64,000 bases of DNA from Ornithinimicrobium pekingense DSM 21552. Its GTDB lineage: Bacteria > Actinomycetota > Actinomycetes > Actinomycetales > Dermatophilaceae. Below the pieces are notes generated by a model. The model searched no databases. It saw nothing but the letters and a program-made list of their open reading frames with translations, and had not been told where the DNA came from. The stretch lies in the NCBI RefSeq assembly GCF_000421185.1, contig NZ_ATWJ01000013.1, positions 1 through 64,000 of the forward strand, given 5' to 3'. This document shows, in pieces, positions 39,975-48,045 of the stretch (positions are counted from its first letter, which is position 1; the number at the start of each line of letters is the position of its first letter). A program made the translations under genes and the position numbers.

Positions 39975-40808
39975 TCATTCTCGCGTCTCCCGGGAGCTCG
40001 TGTCCCTCTCCCAAGCAGACGCAGGAGGACGTCGCGCCCGCAGCCTCGCGTATCCGACCAACCCGACGTAGACGGCCGCGTCGAGGACGCGGCCGGGCTC
40101 CTGGCGGACGATGCGAGCCAGGTCGGTCAGCTGGGTCTTCTGCCCGGATGATACGGCCCCGCCACCCGCCCCGGCCTGCACCTCGCCCTGCGTCCGGTAG
40201 CTACGGACCAGGATCCGCACCAGGTCTCGGGTCCGGCGCGGCGTGGTGACGACAACCGGGTCGGTGTCGATGATCGTGATCTCGTCCTGGGTGAAGAGGC
40301 TGTCGACGAACAGGTCGTCCGAGACGATGTCCGGAAAGTCCCCGAAGCGTGCCCGTCCCTCGACCGACAGGGCGTAGCAGCCCGCTCCCCACAGGGCCCC
40401 GGCGATCGACGGCAGGTCCTTGCGGACGGCGTACCAGCGGCGCACCATCCAGGATGCGCCGGCCGTGTCGAAGACGTGCGGGGGCCGCCCCGCGAGGGTG
40501 TCCCCCGCCAGCGCCCCAATCAGGTCCCTGACCGCGACCGCCGTGAGCACGATGTCGGCGTCAAGGTAGATCCTGGGGCCCTCGGCGGCCCGGGCGTCAC
40601 CGACCCGCAGTGCCGCCGCCTTCGAGGGGACGGGGATCTCGATGACCTCCACGCCGCCGAAGCTGCGCGCGACCTCGGCCGTGCGGTCGACGCATCCGTT
40701 GCAGACCACGACGACCCTCGCGCCGGCCACCGAGCGGAGCGGCTCCAGGGTCCGGCCGATCACCGCCTCCTCGTCGTGCGCCGGGATGACGATGGTGCCG
40801 AAGGTCAC
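39975..40808 (-). CDS. GT2-type glycosyltransferase
   Basis: A 277-residue GT-A enzyme. FGTIVIPAHDEEAVIGRTLEPL begins the fold, VVVVCNGCVDRTAEVAR matches the nucleotide-binding strand, and RIYLDADIVL carries the D-x-D metal motif. A catalytic-base-type acidic segment occurs at DIVSDDLFVDSLF. The C-terminal 60 residues are amphipathic and could associate with the membrane. GTG 40808 overlaps the stop of the next upstream gene as GTGA. Last gene of a three-gene minus operon starting at 42447. Confidence 0.85.
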   Translation of the reverse strand: MTFGTIVIPAHDEEAVIGRTLEPLRSVAGARVVVVCNGCVDRTAEVARSFGGVEVIEIPVPSKAAALRVGDARAAEGPRIYLDADIVLTAVAVRDLIGALAGDTLAGRPPHVFDTAGASWMVRRWYAVRKDLPSIAGALWGAGCYALSVEGRARFGDFPDIVSDDLFVDSLFTQDEITIIDTDPVVVTTPRRTRDLVRILVRSYRTQGEVQAGAGGGAVSSGQKTQLTDLARIVRQEPGRVLDAAVYVGLVGYARLRARRPPASAWERDTSSRETRE

Positions 40809-41713
40809 CGCGCACCGCCTGGCAGCGCCGCGCGCGCACGCCTCGACACCAGGGCCTTCACCGCGGCCCGAGCACCTGGTCGGTGCGGCCGCGCGACGTT
40901 GCGGGCCGTCAGGAGGGCAAGGAACAGCCCAGAGCTCACCGGGCCGTGCCACTTGCGGTAGTAGCGCAGCTTGTTGACCTGGAGCAGGGCGTCGAGCTGC
41001 GGTGTGCTGCCGGACCCCCCCTCACGGTGCACCACCACCGCCTCGGGCACGAAGATGACCTGCCCGCCCCCCTCCCGTATCCGGCGGGCGAAGTCAGTCT
41101 CCTCGGAGTAGAGGAAGAATCGCTCCGCATCCCACGGCCCCACGGTGTCGACCACCTCGGTGCGCACGGCCAGAGCGGCGCCGGTGGCCCAGTGCACCGG
41201 GTGCCGTCGACGGTACTGCGCAGGGTCTCGCACGACCTCGGAGAGCAGCTGCGGGCGACCGGCCCACCCGTTGCCGAAGATCGTCTCGCCCAGGGTTGTG
41301 AGCAGGGTGGGTTCTCTGCGCAGAGAGTCCTGCCGTCGTCCCCCCTCGTCGACCATCAGGGGCACAGCCGCGGCCGACCCGCCCGCCAGCTCGGTGACGA
41401 GCGCGTGCAGCGATCGCGGCCGCAGGACGAGATCAGGGTTGAGAAAGACGGTGAAGCGGCCGCGGCTGCCGCTCGCCACGCCGGCGTTCAATCCGCCCGA
41501 GTAACCGAGGTTCTCACCGGTGCGGACGACGGTGACCCGCTCGTCGAGGGTCTCGAGCTCGCTCAGGTCGTCGCCACCGGGCCAGTTGTCGACCACGGTG
41601 GCGCGCCAGCTCAGGCCATCCGCCGCTGCGTCGATCGAACGCACCAGCCTGGTCACGAGCTCGGCACTGCGGTAGGAGACCACGATGAGCGACACGTCTG
41701 GCTGGCTGTGCAT
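40805..41713 (-). CDS. GT2-type glycosyltransferase (rhamnosyltransferase-like)
   Basis: A 302-residue GT-A enzyme. VSLIVVSYRSAELVTRLVRS, VRTGENLGYSGGLNAGV, FTVFLNPDLVL (N-P-D as the metal motif), HWATGAALAVRTEVVDTVG and FFLYSEETDFARRIREGG are the standard sequence of motifs in WbbL/dTDP-rhamnose transferase-type GT2 proteins. Its donor may be a deoxysugar, but no rhamnose biosynthesis genes are present in this window. ATG 41713 joins the preceding stop as TGATG. Confidence 0.88.
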   Translation of the reverse strand: MHSQPDVSLIVVSYRSAELVTRLVRSIDAAADGLSWRATVVDNWPGGDDLSELETLDERVTVVRTGENLGYSGGLNAGVASGSRGRFTVFLNPDLVLRPRSLHALVTELAGGSAAAVPLMVDEGGRRQDSLRREPTLLTTLGETIFGNGWAGRPQLLSEVVRDPAQYRRRHPVHWATGAALAVRTEVVDTVGPWDAERFFLYSEETDFARRIREGGGQVIFVPEAVVVHREGGSGSTPQLDALLQVNKLRYYRKWHGPVSSGLFLALLTARNVARPHRPGARAAVKALVSRRARAALPGGAR

Positions 41714-42447
41714 CAGGGCGCGGCTCCCGCCTCCGGGTCCCGACGACGGAGTCGGCCAGCCGCGGCGGCTGCGCACAGGCTCGCCACGCCCGCGACCCCC
41801 AGCCAGACGACACCCGCCCGAAGAAGCTGCCCCCGCGACGGTGCGGCCTGCTCACGGTCCGGCGCCTCCATCGTGACCTGGATTCGCCGGGAGGCGGCGA
41901 TCCCCTCGGCCGCCTGCAGCTCGGCGGTGGTACGCCTGATCTCCGCCACCTTCGCGCGAAGCACCCGCCCCACCTGTTCTGCGTCCGGGTCGACGACCTC
42001 CACGATGAGCGTGGGACGGTTGAAGGCCTGCACCCACTGACCGCCCTCGTCCGCGAGCCGGACCGAGGCATCCTGCCGGGCGAAGGCGTGCAGCGTCGCC
42101 TCGTCGGAACTGAAGCGATGCTGGGCCCTGCCGGCCACGGCACGCTGAACCGCAGCCGCGAAGGGGACCAGCGAAGCGTCCGTGGGAAGGTCCTGCTGCC
42201 AGACGGCGACCGATTCGGGAGCGACGAAGCCCACCTCCGCGCGCATCCAGTGCACCCCGCTACGGTGCGTCTGCTCTCCCAGCACCACGACGGCCAGGAC
42301 AAGGCAGGCGACGACCACGCCCCACTGGGACGGATGCCACCCCCACAGAAGTCGAACCTGACGGACCTCGTCGTCCGACCCCGGCCCATGCTGGCCCCGC
42401 CCTGCCGAGCCCGATCTGTCGACGCCCCGCGCTAGAATGCGCCCCAT
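41713..42447 (-). CDS. Wzz-like membrane protein without kinase domain
   Basis: A 244-residue protein with two membrane segments (WGVVVACLVLAVVVLG near 43-58 and VVWLGVAGVASLCAAAAAG near 208-226). They enclose a roughly 150-residue extracytoplasmic part with predicted helices (VGRVLRAKVAEIRRTTAELQAAEG), the topology of polysaccharide co-polymerases. Sequence similarity to Wzz is weak. It probably modulates chain length, paired with the similar protein at 43558-44358. The ATG at 42447 overlaps the plus-strand promoter box at 42433, so a shorter start (for example the GTG at V-R-Q-V) is possible. Confidence 0.6.
   Translation of the reverse strand: MGRILARGVDRSGSAGRGQHGPGSDDEVRQVRLLWGWHPSQWGVVVACLVLAVVVLGEQTHRSGVHWMRAEVGFVAPESVAVWQQDLPTDASLVPFAAAVQRAVAGRAQHRFSSDEATLHAFARQDASVRLADEGGQWVQAFNRPTLIVEVVDPDAEQVGRVLRAKVAEIRRTTAELQAAEGIAASRRIQVTMEAPDREQAAPSRGQLLRAGVVWLGVAGVASLCAAAAAGRLRRRDPEAGAAP
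42433..42438 (+). promoter_or_regulatory. -10 box TAGAAT of the membrane-anchored beta-helix gene
   Basis: GCGCTAGAAT followed by GGCGTCATCCTAGGGGAAGGG upstream of ATG 42478 resembles the region before 43558 (GCGCTAGGAT, GGCGTCACCGTAGGAGG). The two neighbouring genes thus seem to carry related promoters. The leader would be about 33 nt. Confidence 0.5.
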
Positions 42448-42477
42448 GGCGTCATCCTAGGGGAAGGGCGCAGCACC

Positions 42478-43512
42478 ATGCCTGACGTGCGGACACGTCG
42501 CCGGCGCACGCGGCACACCGTCATCCTCCTCGTCCTCCTGCTGCTCTGCGGCTCGGTCTACGCCCTGATCGCCAGGGACGTCACCCACGACGACCAGCGG
42601 GTCGCCGGCCGCAGCACGGCGCCTGCCGACGTCGTCACCAGCACCTCGCCGGTCGCGCCCTTCCGGGGGGTGGGGAACGCCCGCTCGGTCGGTCTGGCAG
42701 GCCAGGGGTTGACCTGCGACTCGTTGCCGGCCTACACCGGCCCCGAGCAGGTGACGGCGAGGACGGTGCTTTCACGACAGCGCTTCGAGGCACCGCTCGA
42801 TCTGTCGGCCGGCGGGATCACGATCACCCAGAGCTGCTTCCGACCGACCTCGGTGGGACGCGGGCTGCCCGCCGTCAGCACGACGGACCACAACAGCGGG
42901 AGGATGGCCACGTCGACGGTGACCATCCGCGAGAGCGACTTCGACGGCTCTCTCCTCGACCCCGAGACCGCCGCCTTCTCCACCGGCTTCATCGGCGTTG
43001 CGAACCTGACGGACAACTACGTCAGCGGCTTCGGCAGCGGCTTGGCGATCATGGGATCCGGTGAGCAGCTGGACGCTCGGGTCGAGGGGAACTACGTCAC
43101 CGGTCTGGTCGCCTGGGGCGACGGGGCCACGACGGGCAACCACTCCAGCGCCTTCACCGTGCGTGACTTCTCCGGCGCGGTCCGGCCCGACCGTGCCCTT
43201 GTCGTGCGGGGCAACCGCTTCGACTCCAGCTCCGGCAACGACACGGGGGCCGTCTTCATCCAGACGTTCTCCGGCAGGATCGACAACGTCCTTCTGGAGG
43301 CAAACCTGCTCGAGGGCCTGGGCTACCAGTTCGGCCTGGAGGAGACCAACCACCCCTACTCCGGGATCCACGTCGTCGACAACCGTGCGACCGGCACCGG
43401 CTGGGGGCCGGCCTACGTCTCCGGTGGCCCAGGGCCGGCCAGGTGGGTCGACAACCGCCTCTACGACCCGACGGCCGACGCCGGCCGGGGCGAGGCGATC
43501 CCGGCGCCCTGA
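42478..43512 (+). CDS. Membrane-anchored beta-helix protein, paralogue of 38360-39871
   Basis: A 344-residue protein. An Arg-rich N terminus and one hydrophobic segment (TVILLVLLLLCGSVYALIA, about 14-32) anchor it, with the rest outside. The body matches the C-terminal domain of the protein at 38360: LTCDSLPAYTGP, LDLSAGGITITQSCFRP, STVTIRESDFDGS, LTDNYVSGFGSGLAIMGSG, GNYVTGL, VRGNRFDSSSGNDTG, LLEGLGYQFGLE. The repeated short strands suggest a right-handed parallel beta-helix. Neither enzyme nor binding function can be assigned. Flanked by two Wzz-like genes and a Wzy-like gene, it may act on the nascent polymer outside the membrane. Confidence 0.68.
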   Translation: MPDVRTRRRRTRHTVILLVLLLLCGSVYALIARDVTHDDQRVAGRSTAPADVVTSTSPVAPFRGVGNARSVGLAGQGLTCDSLPAYTGPEQVTARTVLSRQRFEAPLDLSAGGITITQSCFRPTSVGRGLPAVSTTDHNSGRMATSTVTIRESDFDGSLLDPETAAFSTGFIGVANLTDNYVSGFGSGLAIMGSGEQLDARVEGNYVTGLVAWGDGATTGNHSSAFTVRDFSGAVRPDRALVVRGNRFDSSSGNDTGAVFIQTFSGRIDNVLLEANLLEGLGYQFGLEETNHPYSGIHVVDNRATGTGWGPAYVSGGPGPARWVDNRLYDPTADAGRGEAIPAP

Positions 43513-43523
43513 CCAGGCTGCGC

Positions 43524-43529
43524 TAGGAT
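43524..43529 (+). promoter_or_regulatory. -10 box TAGGAT of the Wzz-like/Wzy-like pair
   Basis: TAGGAT lies 28 bp before ATG 43558, and GTAGGAGGG in the leader provides the ribosome binding site. The gap from the preceding stop is only 45 bp. Confidence 0.5.
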
Positions 43530-43557
43530 TCCGCAAGGCGTCACCGTAGGAGGGCTG

Positions 43558-44358
43558 ATGGATCCGCGTGACATCCTGGCCAGTCTGCGGCGCGCGTGGT
43601 ACGTCCTTCTCGTCGGCCTGCTGGCGGCGGCCGGGGCCACCTACTACGTCATGACCCAGACCGGGCCGGAGTTCGAGGCGCAGGCCAGCGTCGTGCTTGT
43701 GCCGGGGGAGGCTGTCATCCCCGAGAACAGCAACCCCTTCCTCTACCTCGGCGGTGGCACCGCCCTGCGTGACGTGCTCGTGCGTGTGCTCGCCTCCGAC
43801 GAGATCGGCGATCCGCTCCTCACGGGACGCGCCGACGGGACGACGTACGAGATCGGGCCGGACCCGACCACGGCGGGGCCGATCCTCGTCGCCTCTACGT
43901 CGTCCACGACAGAGTCAGAGGCGCTCGGCACGCTCCAGGGCCTCCTGGACCTGATTCCGACGACGCTCGAGGACGTCCAGGCGAGCCGAGACGTCCCGGC
44001 GGACGCGCGGTTCACCTCGTTGATCCTGGCGCAGGACCAGGAGGCCTCCGTCAACCGCTCCGGCATGATCCGCATGCTCGTCGTGGTGCTCGGCGCCATC
44101 GGCGTCCTCACGCTCTTCGTCGCGGCCTGGCTCGACGGCAGGCGCGGCCGCGCGGAGCCACGGCACGGCGTTCCGGACAACCCGTCGCAGACGCACAGCC
44201 CAGGACCCGTGACTGAGACGCCGCCGACGACGCCACGTCCTCAGAACAGTCCGGACGAGCCCGAGCCACAGGTTGCGCCACCGGCCGCGTCGACGGCCGA
44301 TGACGGTCCCGCCGGGACGAGCAGCAGTCCGGGTGCGAGGAGCGGGACACGGGTGTGA
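43558..44358 (+). CDS. Wzz-like chain-length protein without kinase
   Basis: A 266-residue protein. MDPRDILASLRRAWYVLLVG leads into the first membrane segment (about 14-32), the usual Wzz start. An extracytoplasmic stretch has AQASVVLVPGE, the segment commonly conserved in Wzz (Y/FxAxAxVVV), and the second membrane segment is MLVVVLGAIGVLTLFVAAWL (about 170-190). The last 75 residues are a Pro/Ser/Thr-rich cytoplasmic tail without kinase motifs. GTGA overlap with the polymerase gene indicates they work together. Confidence 0.75.
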   Translation: MDPRDILASLRRAWYVLLVGLLAAAGATYYVMTQTGPEFEAQASVVLVPGEAVIPENSNPFLYLGGGTALRDVLVRVLASDEIGDPLLTGRADGTTYEIGPDPTTAGPILVASTSSTTESEALGTLQGLLDLIPTTLEDVQASRDVPADARFTSLILAQDQEASVNRSGMIRMLVVVLGAIGVLTLFVAAWLDGRRGRAEPRHGVPDNPSQTHSPGPVTETPPTTPRPQNSPDEPEPQVAPPAASTADDGPAGTSSSPGARSGTRV

Positions 44359-45668
44359 CAGCGGCAGGACGGACCACAGCCAGAGTCCGACCCTTCGCCG
44401 GGGAGCGCGCCGATGCGGTGGGGGCTCTCACGCTCTACCTGATCCTGCTCTGTGCCGTTCCCTCCAGCCTGCGCGTGGCCGGTCTGGGGTCTGCCGGCTC
44501 CCCCGCCATGCTGCTGGGCATCGTGTTCCTCATGTGGTGGGCGTCTGAGCATGTCCGGGCGCGCACCCCGGTGCTGCGCAGTGTGCGACTCCTCCCGGCG
44601 CTGCTCGTGGCGTTCATGCTGGCCCTGGGCCTGTCCTACGTCAACGGCATGCTCCACGGGCAGCCGCCCCTGGAGGGCAACACCGCAGACATGGGTCTCA
44701 TCCGGGCCGTGGCGTGGGCCGGTCTGCTGCTGGTGGCCTACGACGGCGTCACGAGCAGCGCGCGGCTCGTGACCGTCGCCCGACGGCTCGTCCGCGCCGG
44801 AGCCCTTCTGTCGGTGCTGGGCCTGGTCCAGTTCGCCCTCGACCGCCCCCTCGTCGACTGGGTGACCGTCCCCGGACTCGTCACAGACTCCTCCGTCGCC
44901 GTGATCGACCGCTCTGGGTTCACCCGACCTATGGCGACGGCCGTGCACCCGTTGGAGTTCGGCGTCGTGACCACGATGACGCTGCCCTTCGCAGCCGTTC
45001 TCGCGTTGCACGACCGCGGGCGTGGCTACGTGGCCCGCTTCTGGCCGGTGGTGGCCATCGTGGGGGCCATCTCGCTCAGCTTGTCCCGGTCGGCGCTCGT
45101 CGGCCTGGCGGCCACGGTCATCATCCTGACCCTGGGGTGGGGGCTGCGCACCCGGCTGGCCGTGGGACTGCTCGGGCTCGCGATGCTGACCGGCATCTAC
45201 GTGCTGGTCCCGGGCATGGCGAGCGCGGTGCTGGAGCTCTTCGCCGGCATCGGTACCGACGACTCGACGGTCTCCCGGATCGGCGCCTACGGCGTTGCCC
45301 TCTGGGTGACGGAGCAGAACCCACTCCTCGGGCGAGGCCTCGGCACCTTCGTCCCCCAGTACTACATCCTGGACAACCAGTGGCTGCTCCTCCTGGTCGA
45401 GAGCGGCGTGCTGGGCGTCGCGGCGTTCTTCGCGCTGCTGACCGGCGGGGTCCTCGTCGCCGTACGGGCACGCCGTCGGCACACCGATCCCTTCCAGCGT
45501 GACCTCGGCCAGGCCTTCGCGGCCGCCGTCGTCGGGTGCGCCGTCATCATGGCGTTCTTCGACGGCCTGTCCTTTCCCATGGCGGCAGGGACGCTGTTCC
45601 TGATCCTCGGGCTCTCCGGTGCCTACGCCCGGCTCGGGGAGCGCGAGGTCAACGCTTCGACCAGCTGA
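44355..45668 (+). CDS. Second Wzy/O-antigen-ligase-like membrane polymerase
   Basis: A 437-residue polytopic protein with about 12 hydrophobic segments. SLSLSRSALVGLAATVI is the segment most often conserved in Wzy_C/O-antigen ligase proteins, and the large loop ends with QNPLLGRGLGTFVPQYYILDNQWLLLLVESG, the GxGxGtf-Ny-L-E pattern of that family. It should polymerise repeat units outside the membrane with its coupled chain-length protein. The 3' end overlaps the convergent glycosyltransferase gene by 46 bp. Confidence 0.85.
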   Translation: MTAAGRTTARVRPFAGERADAVGALTLYLILLCAVPSSLRVAGLGSAGSPAMLLGIVFLMWWASEHVRARTPVLRSVRLLPALLVAFMLALGLSYVNGMLHGQPPLEGNTADMGLIRAVAWAGLLLVAYDGVTSSARLVTVARRLVRAGALLSVLGLVQFALDRPLVDWVTVPGLVTDSSVAVIDRSGFTRPMATAVHPLEFGVVTTMTLPFAAVLALHDRGRGYVARFWPVVAIVGAISLSLSRSALVGLAATVIILTLGWGLRTRLAVGLLGLAMLTGIYVLVPGMASAVLELFAGIGTDDSTVSRIGAYGVALWVTEQNPLLGRGLGTFVPQYYILDNQWLLLLVESGVLGVAAFFALLTGGVLVAVRARRRHTDPFQRDLGQAFAAAVVGCAVIMAFFDGLSFPMAAGTLFLILGLSGAYARLGEREVNASTS

Positions 45669-46789
45669 GCCGCTCGGTGCTGCCAGGTGTGGGCCCCAGC
45701 CAGACGTCGTCGCAGGTCCGCGGTGGCCGGGTCCGGAGGTTCAGCGTACCGACGCGCCACCAGCGCGACGAAGTCCTCGCTGGTGGTCGCGATGTCCACG
45801 AGCTCACTGCCCAGCCACTGCGCCGCGGGGAGGTCGGAGGCGACGACAGGCAGCCCGTACGCCAAGTACTCCAGGGTCTTGAGGGGAAAGCTCGCCCGGT
45901 TGAAGTCGTCGATGCGGTACGGCGTCACACCCACGGTCAGGTGCGGAAGGTATCGGGAGAGCTCCTCGGGCGCCTTCCGGCCCAGCCAGGTCACCCGCTG
46001 GCGGGCGAACAGTGCCTGGAAGCGGCGCGTGATCGCCGGGGAGCTGCAGGTCAGCGGACCGATGACGACCAGCGACATGCCGCTGTCGACGATGGCATGG
46101 AGCACATCGAGATCCAGGCGCTCGTTCACCTGGCCCACCAGACCGACCAGCGGCCCGGCGGGCAGGTCTCCCGGCCGTTGCGCCGACATGTCTCGTGCCG
46201 GGAGGGCACACCCGTTGGGCACGAGCTCGACGGGCCTGTCGGGGTCCAGTCGACTCAGCTTGTCGACGAGAACCGGCGTCACGGCGCAGGCAAGGTCGGC
46301 ACGCGCCAGCTCACGCCCGAGCTGCCCCCTCACGCCTTCCCCGGTCTTGCCCGTGAGAACCGCGCCCGCTTCCCAGTCGTCGGTCAGGTACAGCACCCTG
46401 TGCCCCGGGAGGCCCGGCACGAACGAGTTCCACGGAGTCGCGAGGACGACCGCGACCGGCCGGATGCCGCAGCGTGCGACCGCATGTCGCACGGCTGCTG
46501 CCTGCAGGGCACGCGTCAACGGGAAGACTCCCCTGCGGGTGAGGAACGGTGGCCCGAGGGTCCGGAGCCGGGTCACACGCGGGGCCACCGTGCTGAGCCC
46601 CATGGGCACGGTTTCCTCCCCGGCGAGCCGTCGTCGCAGGGTTCCGGACACGGAGACGACGGGATCGACGTAGAGGCTGGGTCCGAGAAGGTCAGCCAGG
46701 GCGAGGGTGAGGTGGCGATCTGTGGCCGCCACGTGCGCCCAGTCGGTGCCCCCGAGGTACACCACCCCGCTGCCGGGGTCGCCCGTCAT
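45623..46789 (-). CDS. GT4-type glycosyltransferase (TuaH-like)
   Basis: A 388-residue GT-B protein. VVYLGGTDWAHVAATDRHLTLAL, RVLYLTDDWEA and LVPNGCALPA in the first 200 residues, then PLVGLVGQVNERLDLDVLHAIV and VTPYRIDDFNRASFPLKTLEYLAYGLPVVASDLPA, are the pattern of TuaH/teichuronic-acid-type transferases. In this group the LKxxEYLAxGxPVV motif replaces the usual ExxxxE. The start overlaps the stop of the upstream gene (46786) as ATGA. It is the last gene of the long minus operon. Confidence 0.82.
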   Translation of the reverse strand: MTGDPGSGVVYLGGTDWAHVAATDRHLTLALADLLGPSLYVDPVVSVSGTLRRRLAGEETVPMGLSTVAPRVTRLRTLGPPFLTRRGVFPLTRALQAAAVRHAVARCGIRPVAVVLATPWNSFVPGLPGHRVLYLTDDWEAGAVLTGKTGEGVRGQLGRELARADLACAVTPVLVDKLSRLDPDRPVELVPNGCALPARDMSAQRPGDLPAGPLVGLVGQVNERLDLDVLHAIVDSGMSLVVIGPLTCSSPAITRRFQALFARQRVTWLGRKAPEELSRYLPHLTVGVTPYRIDDFNRASFPLKTLEYLAYGLPVVASDLPAAQWLGSELVDIATTSEDFVALVARRYAEPPDPATADLRRRLAGAHTWQHRAAQLVEALTSRSPSRA

Positions 46790-48045
46790 GCCCTCCTCCC
46801 GCCCGACGTCGAACGCTGCGCGGCCACCGGCCGGGCGTTGAAGTCGTCAAGACGCACCCTGCCACTCAGACGCTGGCGGGCCCGGTCCACGGTGTACCTG
46901 GTGAAGGCCAGACCGCTGCGCGACAGCGACAAGGGGTCGACCGTGGTGCGGGGCCCGGCCGCGCGCGCGGCCTCGTAGTGATCGGCCTGCCGTCGGGCGG
47001 CGGCCTGCAAGGAGTAGCGAGCCCGCACCGTCTCCAGGGCGAACGCACCCAGCTCCTTGCGTACGCGGGCACTGCGCACGAGCGGCTCGAGCTCGGCCCG
47101 CAGCCGCATCGTCCCGGTACCTGCCCCGTCCCCCACGCCGTACCATCCGGTCCACGCGAAGTCACCCAGGTTCTCGGGCCGAAGCGTCCGCCAGAAGCCG
47201 CTCTCGCCCTGCACCACCAGAGGCTTGCCGAACGCCATGGCGCGCAGGGCCGAGCTGCCCATGCCGAGAGCCACGTCCGCCGCCGCATAGGCGACCCTCG
47301 GGTCGGAGAGCTCGCCGACGAGCTGCACCGCAGGTCCACCGGCCCTCGGAGGGAGGTTCGCGACGACGGACTCCAGCTCGGCACGTGCCGGGCCGTCGCC
47401 GACCACCAACAAGCGGACCGGATGGCTGGCGTCCAGCTCCCCCACGACCCGTGCCGCGACCAGGAGGCCCTCCCGCTTCATCTCCGTCGCGAGCCGCGAG
47501 ACCACGACGACCAAGACCTCGTCTGCGCGTATGCCGTGCTGCCTCCGGAAGGCCTCGGTGTCGAGCCCCAGGTCCGGGTTGTTGGCGGCGAGGTCGACCG
47601 GCGGCTCCAGCACCCCGACCGCGGTCCGTCCGCTTCTGCGCTCCGCGTCCGCGATCTGCTCGGTCCCCACGAGCAGGGGGAGAGAACGGGGGATGAAGTC
47701 CGCCACGGCCATCGACATGACCGTGCCGACCGCCAGGCGCCCGGTCCGGCGCGCGACGAGCCACGACTCGAGGATCGGCGGCCACTCGTAGCCGTGCAGC
47801 ACGTCGATCTCGCGTGAGCGCACGACGGCCGCCAAGGACGCCATCACGGTCGGGGACGGACGCCTCCTGGGTCGAGGGGATGCGACGAAGTCGAGTCCCA
47901 GCCTGGTGATCTTCTCCACCAGCGGCCCGGGGTAGCCGTAGACCGTGACGTCGTGCCCAAGGTCGGCGACCCCGCGCGCGAGCTCGATCGCGTTGATCTG
48001 GCTGCCGCCGATGGCGAGGTCGTGCGGGTAGACCAGGATCTTCAC
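46786..48045 (-). CDS. GT4-type glycosyltransferase
   Basis: A 419-residue GT-B enzyme. VKILVYPHDLAIGGSQINAIEL opens with the GG-Q-N pattern of acceptor-binding loops, and EIDVLHGYEWPPILESWLVAR follows. The donor domain shows VLVVVVSRLATEMKREGLLVAA and GMGSSALRAMAFGKPLVVQGESG, where the canonical ExxxxxxxE appears as a weaker S-A-L-R-A-M-A form. Its activity is therefore less certain than that of other GT4 copies here. GTG 48045 overlaps the flippase stop as GTGA. Confidence 0.8.
   Translation of the reverse strand: MKILVYPHDLAIGGSQINAIELARGVADLGHDVTVYGYPGPLVEKITRLGLDFVASPRPRRRPSPTVMASLAAVVRSREIDVLHGYEWPPILESWLVARRTGRLAVGTVMSMAVADFIPRSLPLLVGTEQIADAERRSGRTAVGVLEPPVDLAANNPDLGLDTEAFRRQHGIRADEVLVVVVSRLATEMKREGLLVAARVVGELDASHPVRLLVVGDGPARAELESVVANLPPRAGGPAVQLVGELSDPRVAYAAADVALGMGSSALRAMAFGKPLVVQGESGFWRTLRPENLGDFAWTGWYGVGDGAGTGTMRLRAELEPLVRSARVRKELGAFALETVRARYSLQAAARRQADHYEAARAAGPRTTVDPLSLSRSGLAFTRYTVDRARQRLSGRVRLDDFNARPVAAQRSTSGGRRA

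Noticed and set aside
46786-48045. Defence, toxin-antitoxin or phage functions anywhere in the locus
   Set aside because: No integrase, transposase, restriction, helicase-nuclease or toxin pairs were recognised apart from the Uma2 relic at 57763; accessory content here is polysaccharide-related.
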